From Pectinophora gossypiella (taxonomy: Eukaryota; Arthropoda; Insecta; Lepidoptera; Gelechiidae), in contig NC_065424.1 of the NCBI RefSeq assembly GCF_024362695.1, positions 2,330,786 to 2,394,785 on the forward strand: 64,000 nucleotides of DNA, read 5' to 3'. Of the stretch, positions 33,858-43,441 are shown piece by piece. The translations under genes and the position numbers were made by a program. The notes below the pieces were generated by a model. The model was not told the origin of the DNA. It saw only the letters and a program-made list of their open reading frames with translations, and did no database searches. Numbering within the stretch: the first letter of the stretch is position 1; every line of letters starts with the position of its first letter.

Positions 33858-34882
33858 ACCTCGTGATCCCGACTGATAACATAGTGAACAGTGCAATTCC
33901 CTGGCTCGACTGGTTTCCTAGTACTTAAGAGTAGACAACGGTACATTACCCTAATTCCAGGGTAAATTACCCAAAAATATGGTATACTCCCATGGTTTTT
34001 GACTCTTATACTGGACTGTCCCAATTTCGCTGACGTAATAAGATGGCCGCCGAACCAACCAATCGTGACGAGGTGACGTGATAACGGCAACGCCTGATTG
34101 GTCGGTTGAACATCTTATCGAAACGCTGATTCCAATTGCAATTTCAGTTACGTAAAAGATGTTTTTACACCTTTCTAAAGTGGATTTGTTCGAATGGAAA
34201 CTTCTCGAGCCAATTTCCGTGTATAATTGAATACCAAGGAGTGTTTACATTGAACAGTGACAATGACTGTGTGTGTAAACACTCCACCTGCGCTATATGT
34301 AGCTACCCACGTGCGTTATTAACGTTTATTTTTAACTATTTAAGCGCAGATTCCCAACTATAATCTCAAATGTACGTACTATATTCTTGTATATTGTAAA
34401 ATAAAATTGAAATTTAATATTAAGGTGAGAAATCGAAGCATTTAGATTTTAATTGTTGAAATTATTTTCCATTCCTATGAGTTTTATTTTAGTCTTGTAA
34501 CAGACGCACAATCGTGCTCTCTTCGGAGACTACGTCTTATATTTTATTGATTTTATGCCCAATTGTTTACAATCGAATTGAATGAAATTCCGTAATCCGC
34601 GCCACTGTAACGAAATTATTTGTCGGTTCTATTTTTAATTGTAAATGTAATTTATTTGTTTAAATACAGTATATTTGTCATAATACATGATGGTTTCTTT
34701 ATGTCTCTTCTTTATTGTAATACACCTCAAAGTTCCAGCGGAAGATTCGTTTCAGCGCTTTTTTATTTCATAAATAGGTTTACATCGTAATATAGAGCTA
34801 TGCCACGGTAGCGACACAAGCGATGTGAACGAAACATCCAATCATTCCAGTGAAGCTAATTAGTTCACCACGTTTAAAAAAT
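33858..34882 (+). other. SERP1 3' UTR and downstream spacer
   Basis: AATAAA at 34400-34405 is the best polyadenylation signal, giving a ~550-nt 3' UTR. 34015-34110 is a distinctive cluster: GCTGACGTAATAAGATGGCC, two CCAAT boxes in opposite orientation and GAGGTGACGTGATAACGG. It may be an embedded repeat or regulatory element. Nothing else is recognised. Confidence 0.5.
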
Positions 34883-34916
34883 CCTTCGTTCTCTTAATAT
34901 TATATTCTCAAAATAT

Positions 34917-36377
34917 GTGTGCGTCAAGCTAGCGGCCTCAAAAAAAAATGGGCACGAAAAAATAAATTTACCATACCAAAAAATAGTACTCTTATTGAAA
35001 AAAATAGTACCTGTTGTAAAAAAATTAGTACCTTCACGGTTCTGGATTTATAGCCATGTTTTATTGCACTTGCTAGCTTGACGGTGAGCGAAATTTGGCG
35101 AGAGTTAACGACAAGGTCTTTCGCTTTGATTTAAACGCCAAAAAATAGTACCGAAATAGTACTTACCCCCTGCAAAATACCGAAATGAGTACTTCAACGG
35201 TTCCAAAGTTATAAAGGCAGTTCTTTGCTCCCGCTGGCTTGACGTTTTGAAAATACCTATTATCTAGGGAACGCTTGCATACTTCAGTTTGTAACTAATG
35301 TCAATAAACTCGTATGAAATAGTACTCCCTACCATCATAATTTGGACCTGATTCTCTTTGTAGAAATATGTCAAAAAGTCATTATAACCTATGTCATACA
35401 TTTATCAAGACAGGTACAGTCGCGAACAAAATTATTACACATGCTCAAGAAGAATGTTGTCAGATTTTAGTATTTTTTCCCCATTTTTGGGTAAAAATTG
35501 GTGAAGTGCCAGGGTTGTCAGATGAAAGTAATATCATTGTTGAAACTCTTTGAGTTATTCTACAAATACTGCAAATTGTTTATTAACAAACACTTCGATC
35601 CATAACAAATTGAACATGAAGGTATAAATTATAAAATAAAACACTGATTAAAAATGTATTATGATGTATTAAAATCACAGATTGTTTTCAATAAGAACTA
35701 GACCTATGCAGCCATTTTCTATTAAAATTATTGCATATGGGTGTATGCAATAGCAATTTTTTGTAATAGCAACACTCTGAAGTGCAAAGAAATGGTAGGG
35801 TAGACCTCCAAAATGGCAATACTGGCGATGGCAATACTTACGAATAAATTGTGAGGTTATGTAATTGTCTACGTGACTGTATCAACAACAAATGTATGGC
35901 ATAGGTTATGATGATTTTTTAACATATTTCTAGAAAGAGAATCGGATCAAAATTATGATGGTAGGAAGTACTATTTCATACGAGTTTATTGAAATTAGTT
36001 ACATACTGAAGTATGCAAGCGTTCCCTAGATAATAGGTATTTTCAAAACGTCAAGCCAGCGGGAGCAAAGAACTGCCTTTATAACTTTGGAACCGTTGAA
36101 GTACTCATTTCGGTATTTTGCAAGGGGTAAGTACTATTTCGGTACTATTTTTTGGCGTTTAAATCAAAGCGAAAGACCTTGTCGTTAACTCTCGCCAAAT
36201 TTCGCTCACCGTCAAGCTAGCAAGTGCAATAAAACATGGCTATAAATCCAGAACCGTGATGGTACTAATTTTTTTACAACAGGTACTATTTTTTTCAATA
36301 AGAGTACTATTTTTTGGTATGGTCAAATTATTTTTTCGTGCCCATTTTTTTTTTGAGGCCGCTAGCTTGACGCACAC
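34917..36377. mobile_element. Long-TIR non-autonomous element, 1461 bp, 8-bp TSD
   Basis: Ends GTGTGCGTCAAGCTAGCGG and its reverse complement. The inverted arms are ~487 bp each (34917-35403 and 35890-36377) around a ~486-bp centre. The duplication CAAAATAT flanks it (34909-34916 and 36378-36385). Each arm repeats AATAGTAC-like motifs at least six times, plus internal copies of the terminal motif (GCTAGCTTGACG near 35072, GCTGGCTTGACG near 35235). No transposase frame is present in the centre. The 8-bp duplication allows hAT, P, Merlin or Mutator-like relatives; none can be chosen from the ends alone. Confidence 0.8.
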
Positions 36378-36639
36378 CAAAATATTACATTCGCAAAACA
36401 TTACATTCGCAAAATATTATATTCTCAATATATTATCTTTTGTATAATGAAGTACAAAAGTATTATTCATAAAAAAGTAGATAAACATTATTACTTTACA
36501 TATTGCACGACAATTAAAAAAATAAAATTGCTTTATTTCAGATTACTATGATCCATAATTTACATAATAACATTAAATCAATTATAATATAAAACCGTGA
36601 TCACAAAATAGGTACATACATTTTTTTTTAATTATTATA

Positions 36640-36775
36640 TTTATATTAATACCTTCTCACCGGTAGTAACTATGTGCCCCAGATACTTAAACTGGCTTTT
36701 CCATGTTAAACCGTGGCCACCTGCATACTTCTCACAAACCCGCATCAGTCTTCTCAAGCCGCAGATCGCTATAGA
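36640..36775 (-). pseudogene. LINE reverse-transcriptase fragment
   Basis: The minus strand reads LRRLMRVCEKYAGGHGLTW and then FKYLGHIVTTGEKV, matching the conserved reverse-transcriptase region where ...C..YA...GL.(W/Y) precedes FKYLGH.V. The segment between the two blocks is deleted. It lies inside the ~626-bp outer element. Confidence 0.7.
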
Positions 36776-36868
36776 AAGTTAATTGATTTTTTTTTCGTTA
36801 CTAGAGAATGATTATTTTTATAGAAAGTTAATTGATTTTTTTTCGTTACTAGAGAATGATTATTTTTA
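36771..36868 (+). repeat. Tandem duplication, 49-bp unit x2
   Basis: ATAGAAAGTTAATTGATTTT followed by CGTTACTAGAGAATGATTA is present twice in a row, differing only by one T. The near-identity suggests a recent event. Confidence 0.85.
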
Positions 36869-36914
36869 CATATTTTCTGTTTCATTGTACAGGTAATATT
36901 TTGAGAATATAATA

Positions 36915-38552
36915 CACTTCTCATCAAAAAAATCGAAACACTTCCGTTTTCATTGTTTCTGTCCGAATTTAACACAAAAAAGAATTCATACGATGAAAAA
37001 AAATACATAAATGTATAGCTGGCAGTTTGGCCATTACAGTAATAAGCGAAAATTCTAAATTCAAAATTAGAATTTCATTTGTTTATCTTATAAACGAAAT
37101 GAATCACTGTTTTGAGACAAATGTGTGTTTAGGGTTGGAGTACATTTAGCGTTTAAAAACTAAAAATTGGCGCCTATCCTTAAACTTTTTGTTTTTTATT
37201 TCAATACTGTGACTTTGGGACGTCTGAAAAAAGGTTTTTTTTCTAAAACGTATGGATACTTCGCCCACAGAAGCCGCCCAAGTTGTGGCATTGCTGGATT
37301 CTGGCCTTAGTCAGCGTGTTGTGGCTGCAAGACTGCATCTAAGCCTGTCATCTGTTCATAGAGTCTATAAACGTTATCGGGAAACTGGTTTGTTCACGCG
37401 CCGTTCAGGATCTGGCAGGAATCGGGTCACTTCTGAGCGAGATGATCGATTTATTGTAACAACTTCTTTAAGAAATCGACGCCTTAACGCTTTACAACTG
37501 CAGCAGCGGCTTCGTGTTGTACGAAGGGTGGCTGTAAGTGACTCTACAATTAGAAGAAGGTTGAAGGATCGTGGACTGGTACCGCATAAGCCAGCAAATG
37601 GGCCGAAATTAACTGCAGACCATCGAAGAGCGCGCCTTAACTTTGCACGTGAGCACCTAAATTGGTCATACCTACAGTGGAGCAAAGTTCTCTTTTCTGA
37701 TGAGTGTAAAATTATGCTGTATGGTAACGACGGAAGGAACAAGGTCTACAGAAGAGACGGAGAACGCTATGCACAATGCTACATTGAAGAAAAGGTCAGC
37801 TATGGTGGCGGTTCGTGGACGGTTTGGGGAGGAATCAGCGCCGACGGTAAGACAGAGCTTGCTTTCGTGTCTGGGCCACGTCTGCCTGCACTAAACTGTC
37901 ATCGGTACGTCGAAGAGTGTCTCGAGACTCATGTGATGCCCTATGCACATTTTATTGGCAACGGCTTCATATTCATGCACGACAATGCTAGGGCTCACAC
38001 CGCGGGCGTCGTACGAGATTATCTTAACGAAGTCGATATCTCTATTATGGAATGGCCAGCAAGAAGCCCGGACATGAATCCCATTGAACATCTGTGGGAT
38101 GAATTAAAGAGACGAATTCGAGCAAGAGATCCTGCCCCAGAAACACTTAGCCAGCTGCAAGATGCAATCCAAGAGGAATGGGACAATATACCACAGCATG
38201 TGATCGTGACTCTCATCCGATCGATGAAGAACCGTATGGAAGCAGTAATTAGAGCTCGGGGAGGGAATACAAGTTATTAAATAAACGTTTTTTAGCTTTT
38301 TTTTTTTCATTTACGTGTGTTGTTTTATCCATTTCCTTTATACTCCATACGGAATAAAAATGACTCATTTAACAAAATACGAAACCTATGAAAAATTCAT
38401 TTAAATTTAGAACATTAACATTAAGATTTGATAAGCTCATATTACTCACTATTAAACGACATTTAACATTTATTCCTAAATGTACACATTTTTCTGATAA
38501 TCCTGACAAAACGTAAACTTGCAAGGTGTTTCGATTTTTTTGATGAGAAGTG
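36915..38552 (+). mobile_element. Tc1-like transposon, intact (1638 bp)
   Basis: Perfect terminal inverted repeats begin CACTTCTCATCAAAAAAATC (about 27 bp). TA duplications flank it (36913-36914 and 38553-38554), the hallmark of the Tc1/mariner superfamily. It contains one uninterrupted transposase gene. The size is normal for the group, and the lack of stops or frameshifts implies a young insertion. Confidence 0.93.
37252..38280 (+). CDS. Tc1-like DD34E transposase, intact
   Basis: A 342-residue cut-and-paste transposase that binds the element's inverted repeats and inserts at TA. Residues 1-110 form the paired-like helix-turn-helix DNA-binding region (SQRVVAARLHLSLSSVHRV), with a basic linker SGSGRNR at 52-58 in the GRPR/AT-hook position. 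The catalytic triad is Asp150 (LFSDEC), Asp244 (FMHDNARAH) and Glu279 (NPIEHLWDELKRR), with exactly 34 residues between the last two, so DD34E, Tc1 branch. A VWGGIS motif lies at 191-196. Length is typical (~340). The reverse-strand frames in this interval are shadows. The stop codon at 38278-38280 is followed by AATAAA. It is plausibly active. Confidence 0.95.
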   Translation: MDTSPTEAAQVVALLDSGLSQRVVAARLHLSLSSVHRVYKRYRETGLFTRRSGSGRNRVTSERDDRFIVTTSLRNRRLNALQLQQRLRVVRRVAVSDSTIRRRLKDRGLVPHKPANGPKLTADHRRARLNFAREHLNWSYLQWSKVLFSDECKIMLYGNDGRNKVYRRDGERYAQCYIEEKVSYGGGSWTVWGGISADGKTELAFVSGPRLPALNCHRYVEECLETHVMPYAHFIGNGFIFMHDNARAHTAGVVRDYLNEVDISIMEWPARSPDMNPIEHLWDELKRRIRARDPAPETLSQLQDAIQEEWDNIPQHVIVTLIRSMKNRMEAVIRARGGNTSY

Positions 38553-38617
38553 TATTTTGCGAACGTAATGTTTTGCGAATGTAATATTTTGAGAATATAA
38601 TATTATGAGAACAAAGG

Positions 38618-41234
38618 GTTTTCGTTTTAATAAATACGTAACTCTGCCGCTCGCTAACTCACCCGCTCACTCACCAGTTGCCGGCGAGTTCAGCTAGTCA
38701 AAGGTTTGCTTAGCTTGCATAGCTTGACTTGTGAGCTAAGCGTTCCCACTCTCAAGCCCTCTCGCTTGCCCGTCCACTCCTGGTATATGGTGAGCCCATA
38801 GCCTATTAATAGTTCATCATTTTAACACTTCAGCTGCTAGACCCATGTGACAAATATGCGCATATGGAACCTCGAGGCGTGCTCTACGCACACGCGTAGC
38901 TATCACGAAAGTTGTATGTACCAACGAATGTGCTACCAACACGCCAGCTGTGTCTCGCTGTCCACACGAATGTGCGCACCGGTAACGCGTAGTGTGTTCA
39001 TACAAACAAACGCATCGACGGACCGGCCGACGCGCCACGCGCCGCCGGTCCATACAATCTCGATACAATAGGTACTGCGCGGCCGTCTCGCTTACGGTGT
39101 GTTCACACTGCACTTATTTAACGCCTTTTTATTGAAATTGTATAATATATTTCTACATATTATATACCTAACTTTTAAATTACCTTGTGTTTGTAAGTAT
39201 GTGTCTTGTTCTTGTAATTGTATTGGTGTGTAATTTAAATGGCCTGAAATATTTTTTTGTCCTATACCTACCTATTAACCTCCAAAAATTAAAATAAACG
39301 CACCGAACAGCAATCAGAGCTATTCAAGACTACAAAGATTTTTAAAATTAAAGGGACATAATTACTCTGTCGATTTTTATGGGGGGAGTGGAGGGGCAAC
39401 TGGGAAGGGATCGTAATGAATATTCCCAGCTGCTTTACTCCCACTAGTTTTGTTGTCTAGGGGATTACTGGGAATAAACTACTGTTTCACCATAACTGAT
39501 TACTTAAGTATTCATGTTTCCGTTTAGGTATTTTAATAAAAAACAATAATTTACAACATTTTTATATTCATATCCTCACATTTTTTTCAAAATTACTTTT
39601 AGGTACAATTCGTCTGAAGGTAGTTCACCGCTTTTGCCTTAAAGACAAATTTACGAAAACTGGACCATCTAACAGACATGGTACATTATAGACCAAGAGC
39701 TAGCGATTTATAATAGACATTATTTTACACACCTACGCCTATATGGTACAAATTTACAAATATTGTCATGTGATATGTGGTACTTATAATATACATTAGT
39801 AAAATAATATCAATACTTTCAAAAAAGTAATTTCATAATTGATAATTATATTTATTTCTCTTTTCGAACGCCAATTTTTTGGCTAGTAAAAAAAAATAAT
39901 GGCATCAAATTGATTGAACAAAAATATTTATATTTAGAATCTCCTGTGACGCCCAAATATTCAATATTTTAACTGAATTATTTTTAGTTTTAAGAACATT
40001 CAGTTTTGTTTTTTTATTTCTATTGTGATTTGTGACTAACATCATGACATTTCCCGACAAAGGCACTGGACAAAACCCAACACCCTGTAGAAACTTGCTT
40101 AAGTATACTGAGCACCTAAATACCTATAGCACCAATTATTAATGTAATGTGATGTTTTTAACTTATTTTTTATTATAGATGGCGTTGTATACGTCAGACT
40201 GTTTTTTGAGTTAGATTTATTTAAAAGTGCATCCACGCATAAATTATATATCAATCAATTTTCTTGGTGTTAAGTAAGTTAACACGACATTTATGTTATC
40301 AAAGGCGGCAAAATCGTAATAATAAAATAAATCTGTAGGTATTTACTAGGTCTGTTAACAGATTGACTTATCTAACCCACAGATATTAAAAAGTAAAACA
40401 CAAGTACAACGCTGAGTTTCTTAGAGAACTTATGCATGCATGTATATGTCTGCGAAATAGTAAAGTACGCAGTAACGTGAAAGCTTTCAATAAGTACATT
40501 GCAAATATTAATTCACAGTGGACGCACTTTTAAAACCCTTATCTGTCACTGGACAAAATTAAATTAAAATAGGTATTTTTTTACAGTGATTGTAAACAGT
40601 GCTGTATTAAAATATGTGCCTCCCATAATGGTACACCTTGTGCCAAATTAAAATAGTAAATGTGGTTGAAACTCTTGTAAAAAGGTATTTTTAAAACATG
40701 CGCAAATCGCTTATTTTAGGATACACTTATTCTATTAATCACATTTATTATAACTACAATAAAATTGTGTGTGACTGTTTCGAGCCAGTATTGTGAAGGA
40801 AAATACTATATTTATTTATGTAACACAACACCTGAAGTGACTGCAAACACTACGTCTATGTGATCAACACTAAATAGGCACATGATTTATACATTGTTTT
40901 TAATTCTAGTGAGAATTTATTGCTAGTGGTATGTGTGGAATATACCATTTACTTTTATGTGCTTTTTTGATAGAATAAGACAGAATTATCTTTCTAGAGC
41001 TTTCTATATATCTCAAAGAATTATACCTATAGGCATTCTCTTATTTGAAAACGAGCCTTTGCTCGTTAGAGATAGAACAGCGGCAAATTGACACGCAGAA
41101 TCAGGGTAAATTCTGTTTTATCCCACCGTACTGGGTGTATCAAACAACTTCTTTAAAATAAGCATCTTCTAAAAGTACTACATGACTACTGAACCACTCT
41201 TTGTGACACCAAGTGTATGTAAACTATCTTAAAT
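38618..41234. other. Spacer and 3' UTR region of the CABIT-like gene
   Basis: 38640-39115 is GC-richer, with direct and inverted CGCACACG-type words, and may be a decayed repeat. 39120-40700 is AT-rich with no recognised gene. Minus-strand AATAAA signals downstream of the CABIT-like stop codon occur at 40916-40921, 40811-40816 and 40744-40749, giving a 3' UTR of about 0.3-0.5 kb. Confidence 0.4.
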
Positions 41235-43441
41235 CTACTTTAGCGTATCATAAATGGCCTCGTTGGGATATGTACCATTCAAGTGTATACTGTTACTAAA
41301 ACTTAAGTCACTATCTTTACTTAGCTGGATGTCGGTCCGTTCTAGGCTTTGACTATTGCTGTTGCTCTCATTCGGATAGTCGTCCATGTTACTGGTTATT
41401 TCTAGTCGTATCGCATGAATCTTCTGGTCATCTTTTCCTTTATCACGCTCCCAAGAATCTATGGCAATAGACACATCGTTTTTACTCCCTGTTTCTTCCA
41501 CCTCGCTCGACGTTATGCTTGAGTTATCCAAATCGAAGTCTGTAGTCTTCTCAATGACCACCACTTCGATATGCCTGAACGGGTTTTCTTGATTCTCAAT
41601 CATCTGCCTTGCTCTCTCGTCGTTGCGTATTATAACTTCTTTCTTGACGTTGCAAATCACTGGGTCGGTAGCGAGTACGTCCACACTGCTATCATAGTTC
41701 TCTTCGTCACTTGCCTTGTTACCAGGAGTGCATATCTCCGCGTAGATGTTGTCAGAACTTGCGTCTGAGTCTATCTTTTCTTCTTCAACCTGAACAGCAT
41801 CCGCTACTTGGCCGTAAGGTAAGTCCTCTATTACTGGCAGTTTCCGTTTTTGTATCGAAGAAATTGAACGTCTAATTCGAACGTGATGAGGCTCCTCTTC
41901 GGAAATATCTACAGCCGTTAAATCTTCGTCTATTTCTGACTTGGGCGTTGGAGCTCTGGGTTTGTCAATCTTCTTCCTGAAGTTGAATTTCTCGTCATTG
42001 GCTCGCTCGGTTTTAGTAGGCATACTGTTACTGTTGCTGCCTTCTTTCTTTTCGTTACACTTTTTAGGATGAAGCAAATTAGACGTAGATTTACTCAGAA
42101 CTCTTTTCGTTTTGACGTGGAATTCCGAACACAATTTTTCAGTTATAAAAGAATGTTGCTTGTAGTTTATTTCGAAGTCACTATCGTTGTACAGCGAGCC
42201 AACTCCAAACATATTGATTTCTTCACAGCTCTGTATTTGATTGTAAGACTCTGACTTGACCATTGCTTTTTCGGGAATTAAGTCTGGTTGTATTCTCTGT
42301 CGTCGTTCAAGGTTCGATGATGATTTCGTTGCCGAAGATTTTTTGAGCATATTTTCGTCGAGTGATTTCAATTTTCTGCCTGAACTAGAATCACTTTCCA
42401 TAGAGCCGCAGTAGTTGATCTGATCGACACTTAGGTTCTTTCTGCCATGTTTCATATTGATACCACTGTCTTCCGTATAAGGACTGTCTGGCATACCCGT
42501 TTGGACAGAAACAGATTTCGTCAAAACTGGTTTCTTGGGATTCGAACTACATTGACTCGTGCCCATGTCAGACGAAGAAGTAGTGAGCGACTTATAGGAA
42601 TGACTCTTCTCTGCTGTGCCGTCGTTCTTTCTAATGCCCCCGAATCTATCTTCTATAAGCTTCGCCATATCTTGATACCTTTCTATGGAGCTATGTTTTT
42701 CTCCCAAAGGATCGAATGGGTCTTTAACGTCTCTGTACTTCTCATTGTTCTCGATAGCGGTAATCTTCTCATCGGTTAGCTTCTCCGTGCTCTTAAGAAG
42801 CTTCAAGTTCTTGAACCACTTGTGCTTCTTCTGTCCGGAATCTTCCCTGAACACGTGCATCTTGTCGTTAGAGAATAGCTCCTGTTCCACCTTGTTGTCT
42901 TCGCATTTGTCGTCCTTGCCCTCATCGTCGCTGTACACGTCGTAGTTCATATGCTCGAGTTCATTTTTGCTCAAAAATATGATCGAACCTTCGGTCTCGT
43001 CGGGAATATCTTTGAGAACCTTCTCGCTTTTGCCGAACAGTCTGGACGTGTCGATCTTCAGTCCTTGAAGCGTGAATTTGCGTTCTTTCTCGAACTTGAC
43101 GGGTTCGTGATCTTCCCTGATGAGGTCTTCAGCGGTCTTGGCCTTGCCGACGACTGTGGAGTTAGCGTAGGAGATCTGTCTGATCCAGTTGTCAACGTTG
43201 AGTTGACAGAAGGTTAGAGCTTTTTGGAGGCGCGCGGAGAGGAACATTCGCTTCTCGCTGTCGAAGCCGAGCTGCGTGCGGCGGACCTTGATGTTGCTGT
43301 TGAGGGGAAGCAGCTGCAGGGCCTCTTTAGAGTGGTAGCGTGGATCCACGTGCTTGGCGGGGCTGGCGGGCGCGCCCGGCTCCGGTAGCGTACACATCAC
43401 CAGCACTGGCTCCGTTACCGCCGCCCGCAGCAGGAGATCGT
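41235..43441 (-). CDS. CABIT-like gene, last exon (long disordered tail)
   Basis: Acceptor TAATTTCCAG, then DDLLLRAAVTEPVLVMCTLP, which the apparent internal Met start at 43406 would cut off. About 735 codons follow, to TAG at 41235-41237. The region after ~residue 90 of the exon is rich in Ser, Asp, Glu and Lys with no predicted globular domain. Tyr codons of the two SH2-like motifs are at 41742-41744 and 41250-41252. Confidence 0.88.

Larger units (their letters stand above)
34883..38617. mobile_element. Composite: ~626-bp TIR element carrying two other transposons
   Basis: Outer inverted ends: CCTTCGTTCTCTTAATATT ... continues after the inner element as TACATTCGCAAAACATTAC and ATTCGCAAAATATTATATTC (36378-36447). 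The right end mirrors this (36889-36914 plus 38553-38617, for example TTTTGCGAATGTAATATTTTG). The left arm is interrupted at 34916 by the 34917-36377 element and the right arm at 36914 by the Tc1-like element. Removing both insertions and their duplications leaves about 626 bp with ~85-110-bp ends. No outer target duplication was found. Confidence 0.65.

Noticed and set aside
37374..38310. Several minus-strand frames of 65-122 codons
   Set aside because: They are shadows antisense to the intact Tc1 transposase gene.
42069..43217. Plus-strand frames of 61-110 codons
   Set aside because: They are antisense to the long last exon of the CABIT-like gene, which has consistent splice phases and a proper stop.
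43406..43406. Internal Met as the start of a separate 723-residue protein
   Set aside because: The reading frame continues upstream to a good acceptor at 43441, and the preceding residues join in phase to the exon at 43724-43946.
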